A stretch of 64,000 nt of DNA from Rhodospirillaceae bacterium. Lineage in GTDB: Bacteria > Pseudomonadota > Alphaproteobacteria > Rhodospirillales > Casp-alpha2. The translations under genes and the position numbers were made by a program. The notes below the pieces were generated by a model that searched no databases, was not told the origin of the DNA, and saw nothing but the letters and a program-made list of their open reading frames with translations. The stretch lies in assembly GCA_016845145.1 (NCBI GenBank), contig JAERTE010000028.1, positions 1-64,000 on the forward strand, in the 5' to 3' direction. Positions 1-8,499 of this stretch are shown here, piece after piece (positions within the stretch are counted from its first letter, which is position 1; each line of letters begins with the position of its first letter).

Positions 1-1155
1 GGCGCCGGCAAGGCGTCGGCGGCCATGGCCGAGGCTGTCGAAGCGCATTGGCCCGAAGACAAACTCCATGAGCTATCTGGGCTGGTCATCACTCGCTACG
101 ATTACGGCAAGCCTTGCAAACGCATAGAGATTGTCGAAGCCGCCCACCCAGTGCCCGATCAGGCCGGAGCCGACGCAGCAAAGCGCTTGATGGACCTGGT
201 CGGTTACTTGGGTGAAAACGATCTGTGCCTTGCGCTGATCTCGGGCGGTGCATCATCGTTGCTGACGCTACCTGCCGATGGCCTGACCCTCGAAGACAAG
301 CAGACCGTGAACCGCGCATTGCTGCGCTCGGGTGCAACGATCACGGAGATGAATTGTGTGCGTAAGCACGTCTCCGCCATCAAAGGCGGGCGGTTGGCCG
401 CAGCGGTTCAGCCGGCGAAATTGGTGTCGCTGTTGATTTCCGACGTGCCGGGCGACGATCCGGGCGTCATCGGGTCAGGCCCCACGGTTCCCGATCCCAC
501 CACCTATGCCGATGCACAAGAGATCGTTGAACGCTATGGCATGGCGCTTCCCGATTCCGTCACCGAACACCTTGCAATCGGCAACGACGAAACACCGAAG
601 CCGGATGATCCGATGTTCAAAAACACCGAGCTACGGATGGTTGCCCGACCTGCGGCAAGTATAGAAGCCGCGGCCGAGGTCGCCCGTAGCTCGGGCCTAA
701 ACGTTCTTATTCTGGGCGATGCGCTAGAGGGCGAGGCGCGTGACGTCGCCGTTGAACACGCAGCATTGGCCAAGCGGATTAGAAGCGGCAGCGGCCATGT
801 GCAAACACCGGCTGTGATCCTGTCGGGCGGCGAATTGACGGTCACCATGACAGGCCAAGGACGAGGCGGCCCCAATGGCGAATACATGCTGGCTATGGCG
901 CAAGCGCTTCAAGGCACCGAGGGCATTTTCGCCATGGCTTGTGACACCGATGGGATTGACGGCTCCGAAGACAATGCCGGGGCCATCATTTCTCCCGATA
1001 CGCTGAACCGTGCCAGTGCAGTCGGTCTCGAGCCTTCCGCTTTTCTGTCGGACAATGACTCCTATGGCTTTTTCTCCGCTCTGGGTGATCTCGTCATCAC
1101 GGGTCCCACTTACACCAATGTGAACGATTTCCGGGCGCTGTTGGTGTTGTCGTAA
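1..1155 (+). CDS. glycerate 2-kinase (MOFRL family), 5'-truncated by window edge
   Basis: The reading frame is already open at base 1, where it reads G-A-G-K-A-S, the glycine/lysine motif that follows the first strand in this family. The true start therefore lies upstream, and I estimate about 40 residues are missing. The 384 visible residues contain ISGGASSLL, the NCVRKHVSAIKGGRLA segment, VPGDDPGVIGSGPTVPDP, and a C-terminal MOFRL region with GGELTVT, GRGGPNGE and the acidic DTDGIDGSEDNAGA. Family members phosphorylate D-glycerate to 2-phosphoglycerate with ATP in the cytoplasm, as in the glyoxylate, tartrate and serine pathways. The serine-cycle-like SHMT nearby is compatible with that role but is not in the same operon. 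Some members act on other hydroxy acids, so the substrate is inferred. Confidence 0.9.
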   Translation, partial: GAGKASAAMAEAVEAHWPEDKLHELSGLVITRYDYGKPCKRIEIVEAAHPVPDQAGADAAKRLMDLVGYLGENDLCLALISGGASSLLTLPADGLTLEDKQTVNRALLRSGATITEMNCVRKHVSAIKGGRLAAAVQPAKLVSLLISDVPGDDPGVIGSGPTVPDPTTYADAQEIVERYGMALPDSVTEHLAIGNDETPKPDDPMFKNTELRMVARPAASIEAAAEVARSSGLNVLILGDALEGEARDVAVEHAALAKRIRSGSGHVQTPAVILSGGELTVTMTGQGRGGPNGEYMLAMAQALQGTEGIFAMACDTDGIDGSEDNAGAIISPDTLNRASAVGLEPSAFLSDNDSYGFFSALGDLVITGPTYTNVNDFRALLVLS

Positions 1156-1216
1156 AGCGTATGACTCACTACACTTCGGATCAATAATACAGATCACAAT
1201 CCCCGGGATTAACGCT

Positions 1217-4200
1217 TTGCGGAAATTTATCTGGTTCGCCGCTGTTGTTGTCGTCGTCGCCGTCGGCGCCGTATTTGTTGTGCCCAGCTTCGTCGACTGG
1301 AACCAATACAAAGGCATGGCCACTGAAAAAGTGCGCGAGCTGACCGGCCGTGAGCTGACCATTGCCGGTGAGGTCCGCATCGCCGTGTGGCCTGCGCCAG
1401 CCTTGGTGGCCGAGGACATAACATTTTCCAGCCTTCCGGGCTCTCACGCACCCAACCTCGCCAGCATCAAGGCGGTTGAGGTGCGGGTCGCCTTGGCACC
1501 CTTGATCAGCGGCCGGGTGCAGGTGGAAACCGTCAAGTTGATCGAACCGGTTATTGAATTGGAGCGTCTTGCCGACGGACGCGCAAACTGGGATTTCAAT
1601 GCGACGGAACCGTCTGGCGAGCCGTCCAAACCGGCATCGTCCAGTCCATCTGAAAATGCCTCGGCCCAGGAATCAACGCCTGACATCGTCCTCGACAATT
1701 TCACCATTGAAAACGGCACCCTGATTTATCGCGACACCGGCGCCGGCACCGTTGAGCCCGTTGACAAGCTGAATGCGACCATCTCCGCAGCATCCGTGCA
1801 GGGCCCCATGGAGAGCACCGGTTCTTTGGTGCTGCGGGGTATTCCGTTAAGTTACTCCGCCTCACTGGGAGAAATCATTCACGACCGCACCGTTCCTTTC
1901 AACGCGCAAGTTTCCATGCCCGCCGGCGATTTATCGGTGCAAGCGGGCGGTTCATTGGTCAATTTGCTGGAAACTCCGCAATTCAAAGGCAACATCAAGA
2001 TCGCCAGCACGAATGTCGCCAACGTGCTCGCCACACTCGGCTCAAAAGGGTCAGCGAGCGGGCCGGCACTGCCCCTCAAGGTTTCCGGACAAGTTGTCGT
2101 CTCTGCGGAAGTGGCGGAAATCAAAGACCTCACGGTTGATCTCGCGGGCGTCAAGGCGCAGGGCGATCTTCAGGCCGACCTCGGCGAGAAATTGCAATTC
2201 GGCACACGGCTTGGCATCAACCGTCTCGACACAGACAAGCTCCTGGCGGCATTGACCCCAAAGCCCCCCGTCAAAGATCCGTCGGCCAAACCCGCCGCAT
2301 CAGAGACGCCAAAAGCAAGCAACTCAGTTCAAGCCAAACCAGAAGCAGCTGCCGAACCGCTCCGCTTTTCACTGCCGGGCAACATCTCGGGTTCCGCGAT
2401 CCTGACCGTAGACGCCATTGGCTATAGTGACGGCGTCATTCGCGATGTATTGCTCAACGCGGAACTGCGTGACGAAACCCTGACCATCCAGCAATTGTCC
2501 GCACAGTTTCCGGGTGGGTCGGACATCGGCATTTCCGGCACGCTTTCAACGCCCGAGCAAGTGCCGACATTCACCGGAGAGCTCGACAGCACGGTCAGCG
2601 ACCTGCGCGGCGTTTTATCATGGCTCAAGATCGCGCCGCCCCCCGTGCCCGCTGACCGACTTCGCAAGCTCAGCATTGTCAGCCAATTCGCCGCCACGCC
2701 GGAGCAAGTCCAAGCGACCGGCATCGATTTGCAGTTTGACAGTTCGCGTTTGCAGGGTGGCGTGACGGTGGCATTACGGAAACGGCCCGGTTTCGGTGCT
2801 GCTCTGGCACTTGACCGTTTGAACGTGGATGCGTATCTGCCGCCAGAAACACCCGCCAAGAAAAAGAAAGCCGCAAGCCGACCGACGCAGGATTCAGGAA
2901 CATCGGGAAAACCCAGCGCGGCCCCGAAGCCTCAAAAATCCAATAATCCCCTAAGCGCGCTCAGCACCCTCAATACGTTCGATGCCAATTTCAATGTGCA
3001 TGTGAAATCGGCTACCTATCAAAACACGCCGGTCAAGGATTTGGTGACCGAGGGTGTGCTGTACAACGGCGCACTGGATATCAAGCGGTTCAGCATCGGC
3101 AAACTGGCCGGAGCGTCAGCAAGCCTTTCGGGCAAGCTGACGGGCTTGAGCGATATTCCCACGGCTAAGAACCTACGGTTCAGCGCCAAGGTGCCGAATG
3201 TGAGCACGTTGGCCCGCGTTGCCGGCACGACGCTGCCCATAGACGGCAAGAAATTGGGTGCGGTTAGCCTCAAAGGCGATCTCAACGGCAACTTGCTGAC
3301 GCCAAGCGTCAATGCCGTCTCGGGGCTTGCGGGTGCGGTGGTCAGTTACAAAGGCCGCATCGCGGCTTTGACCTTGGGCGACATGTTGAAGGGCCGGTTC
3401 TCGATCAAGCACAACAGCTTGCCGGTATTGCTGCGCCGCTTGGGCGTTGATTACCGCCCGACCGGCAAACTGGGCGGGCTAAACCTCAGTGGTGACATCA
3501 GCGGCGGCACCAACGCCATTGCGTTGAATGCGCTCAAGGGGGCGATCGGCAAAACCTCCATCGGCGGCAATTTGGCAGCAGCGCTGGCGGGCCCGAAACC
3601 CCGTATTACCGCTGACCTGCAAACCGGCGCACTGAATATCGAGCATTTCCTGCCAGCCAAGAAATCCGCCGCCTGGAAGGGGCTCGTCCCGACGCTCATC
3701 CCGGCGACGTGGCGTCCGTCCGCACGGCCCGTTGAGAAGGCCTCACCCCTGCTCCACAAAACGGCACGTGGCCAGTGGCCGACCACACCGCTCGATCTTT
3801 CAGTGCTCAATAGCTTGGATGCCGACGTAGCGATCAAGACACCGATCCTTATCTATGGGCGTTATTTGGCGGAGAAAGCCGATATCAGAGCGAAGATTAA
3901 CAATGGCGTACTTAATCTGGATCGCCTAACCGGAGTATTGTTCGGCGGCGCCCTGAACGGCACGGCCCAAGTCGCGGCGCAGGGGAACCGGATGAAATCG
4001 GCAATGAAGGTCACCGGCTTGAATGTCGAAGAGGCACTAAAAGCGGTCACCGGTGAAGCCGGGGCGAATGGCAAGATGAATGTCGCGTTCGAAGTCGCCA
4101 GTGGTGGGCGCAGCGTCTCAGACCTGATCTCGGCTCTGGGCGGACGTGGCAATTTCGCGCTCACCGGCATGGATGTGAAAAAAGCTACGAAAGGCTCGAT

Positions 4201-4771
4201 GCTGACAGGCCTGCTCGGCTTGTTTACGTCGCTCAATCAATTGGGCGGCAAGTCCACTGATGACAAGGCGGCAGTCAGTGCGTCCTTCGATATCCAGCGT
4301 GGTATTGCCACGACAAAAGACCTGAAACTGGCTTCTGCATTCGGCAACGGCGGCGCTGCCGGATCGATCAACCTGCCGAAATGGACGATTGATCTGAACG
4401 GCCAGGTGCAATTGGCCGAATCCATGCTGATGCGGATTTTAAAGGCCAAGGTGCGGGAAACCAAAAATGCGGTGCCGTTTTCCATTACCGGCTCCTTGGA
4501 GGCACCGCGCGTCAAGGTCGATACCAATGCAGCACTTGGTGCCGGTGTGCCGATCCCGGGCGCGGACGCGTTGCTGAACAAGGCGCCGAAAGGCGTTGGA
4601 ACCCTCCTGAAAGGCATCCTTGGTGGCGTCTCTAAACAACCGGCACCGGCGCCGCAATCGGGCGGCGGTCAGGCACCGCCCGCCGCCACGCCGCCACCCC
4701 CGCCAAGCGATACACAGCCAAAATCCGACCCAACGCAGGACTTGCTGAAGAAGCTGTTCAAGAAACTCTAA
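1217..4771 (+). CDS. AsmA family envelope protein
   Basis: This 1184-residue protein starts at a TTG (TTG CGG AAA), immediately ahead of a single N-terminal membrane anchor at about residues 5-23. The rest is predicted to be periplasmic. Just after the anchor, an ELTGRELTIAGEVRI segment matches the conserved AsmA N-terminus, and VAFEVASGGRSVSDLISALGGRG-type repeats occur near the C-terminus. Two low-complexity linkers rich in Ala, Pro, Lys and Ser lie near residues 133-155 and 545-580, and a Pro-rich tail ends in a basic amphipathic stretch. AsmA/TamB-like proteins are elongated bridge-like proteins linked to outer-membrane lipid transport and assembly. The gene follows the glycerate kinase by 61 bases on the same strand and may be co-transcribed with it. 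The exact cargo cannot be read from the sequence. Confidence 0.85.
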   Translation: MRKFIWFAAVVVVVAVGAVFVVPSFVDWNQYKGMATEKVRELTGRELTIAGEVRIAVWPAPALVAEDITFSSLPGSHAPNLASIKAVEVRVALAPLISGRVQVETVKLIEPVIELERLADGRANWDFNATEPSGEPSKPASSSPSENASAQESTPDIVLDNFTIENGTLIYRDTGAGTVEPVDKLNATISAASVQGPMESTGSLVLRGIPLSYSASLGEIIHDRTVPFNAQVSMPAGDLSVQAGGSLVNLLETPQFKGNIKIASTNVANVLATLGSKGSASGPALPLKVSGQVVVSAEVAEIKDLTVDLAGVKAQGDLQADLGEKLQFGTRLGINRLDTDKLLAALTPKPPVKDPSAKPAASETPKASNSVQAKPEAAAEPLRFSLPGNISGSAILTVDAIGYSDGVIRDVLLNAELRDETLTIQQLSAQFPGGSDIGISGTLSTPEQVPTFTGELDSTVSDLRGVLSWLKIAPPPVPADRLRKLSIVSQFAATPEQVQATGIDLQFDSSRLQGGVTVALRKRPGFGAALALDRLNVDAYLPPETPAKKKKAASRPTQDSGTSGKPSAAPKPQKSNNPLSALSTLNTFDANFNVHVKSATYQNTPVKDLVTEGVLYNGALDIKRFSIGKLAGASASLSGKLTGLSDIPTAKNLRFSAKVPNVSTLARVAGTTLPIDGKKLGAVSLKGDLNGNLLTPSVNAVSGLAGAVVSYKGRIAALTLGDMLKGRFSIKHNSLPVLLRRLGVDYRPTGKLGGLNLSGDISGGTNAIALNALKGAIGKTSIGGNLAAALAGPKPRITADLQTGALNIEHFLPAKKSAAWKGLVPTLIPATWRPSARPVEKASPLLHKTARGQWPTTPLDLSVLNSLDADVAIKTPILIYGRYLAEKADIRAKINNGVLNLDRLTGVLFGGALNGTAQVAAQGNRMKSAMKVTGLNVEEALKAVTGEAGANGKMNVAFEVASGGRSVSDLISALGGRGNFALTGMDVKKATKGSMLTGLLGLFTSLNQLGGKSTDDKAAVSASFDIQRGIATTKDLKLASAFGNGGAAGSINLPKWTIDLNGQVQLAESMLMRILKAKVRETKNAVPFSITGSLEAPRVKVDTNAALGAGVPIPGADALLNKAPKGVGTLLKGILGGVSKQPAPAPQSGGGQAPPAATPPPPPSDTQPKSDPTQDLLKKLFKKL

Positions 4772-4779
4772 GTCTCGGT

Positions 4780-5385
4780 CTAGGTTTTCACCCAGTCCGC
4801 ATCATCAGCTTCCTTCTCGCCAACGAATTCTGGATCGAACGGCGTGCGGGCGAAAATACCGCGTACCAGAGGTTCAAAATGTTCCAGCGGCGGTAGCGGT
4901 CCTGCCGGGTCGAACGCCGCTTGATCCCAGCGCGCACAGAAATTAACACAGGCCTCGAAATGCTCGTGCCCTTTATAGCGTTCCCGTGCATTTCGAACAG
5001 TGTCCGGCCGATGCGGTACATGGTGCAGTTGAAACAGCGGATGCATACGAACGACCCAGACGCACTCCGGCCGCACGTAAGGTTTTAAAATGGACGCGGC
5101 AAAACCACCGTGATCGTATGGCGCCAACGTGTCACCGATGTCGTGCAACAGGGCACTCATGATCATCTCATCATCAGCGCCATCGGCCTCGGCCAAGGCT
5201 GCCGTTTGCAGGGAATGGCCGAGCCTGCTGATCTGATACCCACCGTAGGCGCCTTCGAGCCCGCGCAGTGCCCCGAGAACGCGGTCTGCCAGCCCCGCTG
5301 TATAGGTTTCCTCGAAACGCTCCAGCAAAGCGTAATCTTCCGGCGTGCCGTCTTCCATGCGTGTAAAACTGACGGTTTCCATCAT
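4780..5385 (-). CDS. HD-domain protein resembling mixed-valent diiron oxygenases
   Basis: This 201-residue cytoplasmic protein carries an HD signature HDIGD (H81, D82). Further candidate ligands are H57 (in RLGHSLQTA), H92, H115 and D154 (in the WDQ motif). Four histidines plus the HD pair, with H57 exactly 24 residues before the HD motif, resemble the diiron site of PhnZ and myo-inositol-oxygenase-type enzymes more than a simple phosphohydrolase; this is inference from spacing. It is the last gene of a minus-strand operon, and its ATG overlaps the stop of the ribbon-helix-helix gene as ATGA (5382-5385). A second ATG follows directly. The substrate is unknown, and no phosphonate gene is nearby. 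Confidence 0.75.
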   Translation of the reverse strand: MMETVSFTRMEDGTPEDYALLERFEETYTAGLADRVLGALRGLEGAYGGYQISRLGHSLQTAALAEADGADDEMIMSALLHDIGDTLAPYDHGGFAASILKPYVRPECVWVVRMHPLFQLHHVPHRPDTVRNARERYKGHEHFEACVNFCARWDQAAFDPAGPLPPLEHFEPLVRGIFARTPFDPEFVGEKEADDADWVKT

Positions 5386-5597
5386 GGTTCTCCGATCGAT
5401 TTCAATACATAAACCCGAAGCGCACTCGACAGATTACCTTGCCGTTCGCGATCGATTTCGGCAATGAGATCGTTGAGCGAGCGCCCCTGCCGGGCAGCAA
5501 TGGTTTTCAGTTCCGCCCAAAACGCATCCTCCAGCGACACACTGGTGCGATGCCCGGCCAGCACGACGGAATGTTTGCGGATACGCGCACCGGTCAT
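5382..5597 (-). CDS. small ribbon-helix-helix protein
   Basis: This is a 71-residue protein with a basic start (MTGARIRKHSVVL), a strand (HRTSVSLE) and two helices (FWAELKTIAARQG and SLNDLIAEIDRE), the arrangement of the RHH_4 group of alphaproteobacterial proteins. A longer frame begins upstream. I chose the ATG at 5597 because it overlaps the TfoX stop as ATGA (5594-5597), and the family begins just before this basic segment. The fold usually binds DNA as a dimer, so a regulator of this operon or another target is possible, but that is inference. The C-terminus RVYVLKSIGEP overlaps the start of the HD gene. Confidence 0.75.
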   Translation of the reverse strand: MTGARIRKHSVVLAGHRTSVSLEDAFWAELKTIAARQGRSLNDLIAEIDRERQGNLSSALRVYVLKSIGEP

Positions 5598-5950
5598 TTT
5601 CGTTTCCGTTTCTTCTTCGGCTTGGCGTTGCGCCGTGCGGCATCCCATGCACCCGCCGCCCACTCAGCAAGCTCATCGGAATTTTCCAACACTTCTGGCG
5701 GCACTTCCCAATAGCTGAGGGATGCCGGTTTTCCGGCGCGCTCGTATGTAAAAGGTCCCATGTCATTTGCCTTGAAAGTGGGTCGGTTCTGATCATCCGC
5801 TTTCAGATAAAACACGTCATCCGCCACGAGTCCGAACATCAGTCCGTCACGAAATGTACCCAACCCGCCGAACATGCGCCGAAACTGAACACCATCAAAA
5901 CCCGTCAATTGATCCGCCAAGAACACCTTGAACTCTTCACTCACGGGCAT
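5594..5950 (-). CDS. TfoX/Sxy N-terminal domain protein
   Basis: This 118-residue protein is made of a single TfoX N-terminal domain: MFGGLGTFRDGLMFGLVADDVFYLKAD followed by GPFTYERAGKPASLSYWEVPPE. It ends in a very basic tail, KPKKKRKRK. Stand-alone N-domain proteins are common in alphaproteobacteria and have no settled function. The full-length Sxy protein is a competence regulator in gammaproteobacteria, but its C-terminal domain is absent here, so a competence role should not be assumed. The gene starts 10 bases after the SHMT stop and its own stop overlaps the next start, so the four genes are very likely one transcript. Confidence 0.82.
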   Translation of the reverse strand: MPVSEEFKVFLADQLTGFDGVQFRRMFGGLGTFRDGLMFGLVADDVFYLKADDQNRPTFKANDMGPFTYERAGKPASLSYWEVPPEVLENSDELAEWAAGAWDAARRNAKPKKKRKRK

Positions 5951-5960
5951 GAGCGGCGCC

Positions 5961-7253
5961 TCAATCCATCAAGTCGGGATAAATTGGGAACTGGCGACAC
6001 AGGGCGCGAGTTTCATCGCGCACGGTCGCCTCCCTCGCTCCGTTGTCCCCAGGGCCTGATTCGGCCAAGCCCTCCAGCACATCAGCGATCCAGCCGCCAA
6101 CGGCGCTGAACTCATCCGCGCCGAAACCGCGCGTGGTGCCCGCCGAAACGCCGAAGCGCAGGCCCGATGTGACCTGTGGCGGCTCCGGGTCATTCGGCAC
6201 GCCGTTTTTGTTGCAGGTCAGTCCGGCGCGTTCCAACGCTTCGGATGCGACATTTCCTGTAAGCCCAATACCGCGCAGGTCCACCAGCATCAGTGGCGTG
6301 TCTGTGCCGCCGGCAACAAGGTCGATACCGCGTGCCTGCAAGCTGGCCGCCAGCGCTCGGGCATTGGCCAAGACATTGGCGGCATAAGACTGAAACTCCG
6401 GCTTCAAGGCCTCGCCTAAGCAAACGGCCTTGGCGGCTACGGCATTAAGGATGACCGAGCCCTGCACGCCTGGAAAGACACCGCTGTTGAGTTTCACCGT
6501 CATGGCGTCGTCGTTCCAGAGTGTGATGCCGCCGCGCACACCACGCAAATTCTTGTACGTCGTCGCCGTCGCCACGTGTGCGTGCGGGAATGGGTGCGGA
6601 TGCTGGCCACCCGCCACCAGCCCTGCAAAATGTGCCATATCGGCCAGCAACCAAGCACCGACGCTGTCGGCGGCGGCCCGGAACGCGGCAAAATCGATGG
6701 CGCGTGGATAGGCCGATCCACCGCAGATGATCAATTTCGGTTGATGCTCCTGGGCCAATCGCTCGACTCCGGCCATGTCAATATGGCCGTCTTCGGGCCG
6801 CACACCGTAATGCACGACGTTGAACCATTTGCCGGTCAGGTTGACCTTGGCGCCGTGGCTCAGGTGACCGCCAGCGGAAAGATCCATGGAGAGGATGGTA
6901 TCGCCCGGCTTCAACAACGCCAGGAAAACGCCCAAATTCGCCTGCGAGCCCGAATGCGGCTGCACGTTGGCATGTTTGCAGCCAAACAACTGTGTGGCGC
7001 GGTCGATCGCCAGTTGCTCCAATGTGTCCGCAAATTCCGCGCCACCGTAATAGCGCCGGCCCGGATAGCCCTCGACCGTCTTGTTGACCATGACCGAACC
7101 CAACGCATCCAAGCTGGCGAGGCTGACCAGATTTTCCGACGCGATCAGCTCAATCTGATCTTGCTGGCGGTCCAACTCACCGGCAATGGCGTCGAACACT
7201 TCTCGGTCGGTATCTTTCAGACGAGTGGCGAAATAAGCTTGTGGGTCTTGCAT
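5961..7253 (-). CDS. serine hydroxymethyltransferase-like enzyme, divergent active-site loop
   Basis: This 430-residue PLP enzyme belongs to the GlyA family. It has ELIASENLVS, EGYPGRRYYGG, QPHSGSQAN, DMAHFAGLVAGG and the Schiff-base lysine loop. Canonical SHMTs read TTTHKTLRGPRGG in that loop, whereas this protein reads ATTYKNLRGVRGG. The His before the lysine is Tyr, the Thr after it is Asn and the Pro is Val. The upstream frame is open for 28 more codons; I chose ATG 7253 because MQDPQAYFATRL matches where the family begins. The enzyme should cleave serine or a related beta-hydroxy amino acid to glycine and methylene-tetrahydrofolate. The substitutions suggest a paralogue, possibly acting on an alpha-substituted serine such as 2-methylserine, though that substrate is a guess. 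It heads the SHMT-TfoX-RHH-HD operon. Confidence 0.85.
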   Translation of the reverse strand: MQDPQAYFATRLKDTDREVFDAIAGELDRQQDQIELIASENLVSLASLDALGSVMVNKTVEGYPGRRYYGGAEFADTLEQLAIDRATQLFGCKHANVQPHSGSQANLGVFLALLKPGDTILSMDLSAGGHLSHGAKVNLTGKWFNVVHYGVRPEDGHIDMAGVERLAQEHQPKLIICGGSAYPRAIDFAAFRAAADSVGAWLLADMAHFAGLVAGGQHPHPFPHAHVATATTYKNLRGVRGGITLWNDDAMTVKLNSGVFPGVQGSVILNAVAAKAVCLGEALKPEFQSYAANVLANARALAASLQARGIDLVAGGTDTPLMLVDLRGIGLTGNVASEALERAGLTCNKNGVPNDPEPPQVTSGLRFGVSAGTTRGFGADEFSAVGGWIADVLEGLAESGPGDNGAREATVRDETRALCRQFPIYPDLMD

Positions 7254-7409
7254 GGGAAATGTTCCGGGGCAATGAGGTCCAAAGTTCGCGACCCTAACGC
7301 GATCCCACAGGCTATGACAACCACACTCGTCGAACACAATCGGGTCACGGAATCGTTAAACTGTGGTCGCGCTCATCTGGCGTATGATCACCTGAATGAT
7401 GGAGGTTTC

Positions 7410-7607
7410 ATGCAAACGCTTTTTGTCCTGATCGTGCCGCTGTCGCTACTGGCGACAACGGCCAGTGCGGAGACCTTGATGCAGGCGGCTCTCGGCGCCG
7501 ATATCCATGCCACCAACAACCAAGGAGACACACCCCTATCCATGGCCCGCGACAAAGGTCATGAGAGCGTCGAGAAGATGCTGCTGGACGCGGGCGCCAA
7601 GCGCTGA
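7410..7607 (+). CDS. tiny exported single-ankyrin-repeat protein
   Basis: This 65-residue protein has a Sec signal peptide (about residues 1-20, ending ATTASA) followed by ETLMQAAL, one almost complete ankyrin repeat (NNQGDTPLSMARDKGHESVEKMLLDAGA) and nothing else. A GGAGG sits at 7401-7405, four bases before the ATG, which supports real translation. Periplasmic ankyrin proteins normally have four or more repeats. The join between ETLMQAAL and GADIHATNNQGD looks like an internal deletion of a longer ancestor. It may be a remnant or a small periplasmic interaction module. The gene is divergent from the SHMT operon and lies 13 bases before the hydrolase gene. Confidence 0.6.
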   Translation: MQTLFVLIVPLSLLATTASAETLMQAALGADIHATNNQGDTPLSMARDKGHESVEKMLLDAGAKR

Positions 7608-7620
7608 ACTAATTACCGTC

Positions 7621-8499
7621 ATGAGACGATTTGGCGTAACCATTGCGGTGTTTACGATATTGTGGGCAAGCCCCCTAGAAGCTGCGGATACATTCACGGC
7701 AGTATCGTTTCCAAGTGCTGACAGCGAAAATACGGAAATCGGCGGAAAGATAGTGAGGCCCGCTGGGCCTGGTCCATTTCCCGCAGTTATCATGCTGCAT
7801 GGATGCGCTGGATTGACGACCAAAACCGGCAAGCTGCGAAAACGGCCTGAGTTTTGGTCGGCCTGGTTGGCGGCACGCGGTTATTTGGTGTTGATGGCAG
7901 ACAGCTTCGGCCCACGCGGGTATGGCTCCATCTGTTCGATTAAACAGCGTCCGGTACGCCCCGACCGTGAGCGACCGTTCGACGCTTATGGCGCGCTTCG
8001 TTACCTGCAGGGCCGGGACGACGTACGCGCTGAACATATCTCACTCATGGGCTGGTCCAACGGCGCCATGGCTTTACTCTGGACCATAAAATCTCCCGCG
8101 CCGTGGCGGCCGTCAAAACTGCGCCACGACTTTCGCGCTGCAATCGGATTTTATCCCGGCTGCAGCAAGATTTCCAAAACACCGCATTATACAACGAAAA
8201 TCCCCACCGCTTTGTTGCTGGGCGGCCTCGATGATTGGACTCCGGCCAAACCATGCCTACGCTTCGCCGCGACCGCCGCATCAAGGAGCAATCCCGTCCG
8301 GGCAACGGTGTATGCGGGCGCCTATCACAATTTCGACCATCCAACGGCCAGGGTGAAAACTGTGCTGACCCGCAACAGCGAAAGCAAACCCACGGAACGG
8401 CGCGTGCATTCCGGCGGCAATACTGCCGCGCGGCGCGCCGCTATCGATGCTGTAGCGGCGTTTCTGACGCGTCATGCGCCGGTAGACCAAGATCAATAG
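7621..8499 (+). CDS. exported dienelactone-hydrolase-like alpha/beta hydrolase
   Basis: This is a 292-residue alpha/beta hydrolase with an N-terminal signal peptide ending near ASPLEAA. HGCAG at residues 60-64 forms the oxyanion-hole region. The nucleophile elbow GWSNG puts Ser147 in the position that is usually Cys in true dienelactone hydrolases, so esterase-type chemistry is more likely. An Asp in LGGLDDWTP and a His in GAYHNFDH complete the triad. The ATG at 7621 places the signal peptide at the N-terminus; the open frame upstream has no such feature. The gene is 13 bases downstream of the small ankyrin gene. It converges with the next gene, and the two stop codons overlap by 7 bases (8493-8499). 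The substrate is unknown. Confidence 0.8.
   Translation: MRRFGVTIAVFTILWASPLEAADTFTAVSFPSADSENTEIGGKIVRPAGPGPFPAVIMLHGCAGLTTKTGKLRKRPEFWSAWLAARGYLVLMADSFGPRGYGSICSIKQRPVRPDRERPFDAYGALRYLQGRDDVRAEHISLMGWSNGAMALLWTIKSPAPWRPSKLRHDFRAAIGFYPGCSKISKTPHYTTKIPTALLLGGLDDWTPAKPCLRFAATAASRSNPVRATVYAGAYHNFDHPTARVKTVLTRNSESKPTERRVHSGGNTAARRAAIDAVAAFLTRHAPVDQDQ

Noticed and set aside
5594..5950. TfoX protein as evidence of natural competence
   Set aside because: Only the N-terminal domain is present and no competence gene is nearby.
6576..7409. Long plus-strand open frame that runs opposite the SHMT gene into the small ankyrin gene
   Set aside because: It is antisense to a clear SHMT and shows no family motif; only the last 66 codons, with their own ribosome site and signal peptide, look real.
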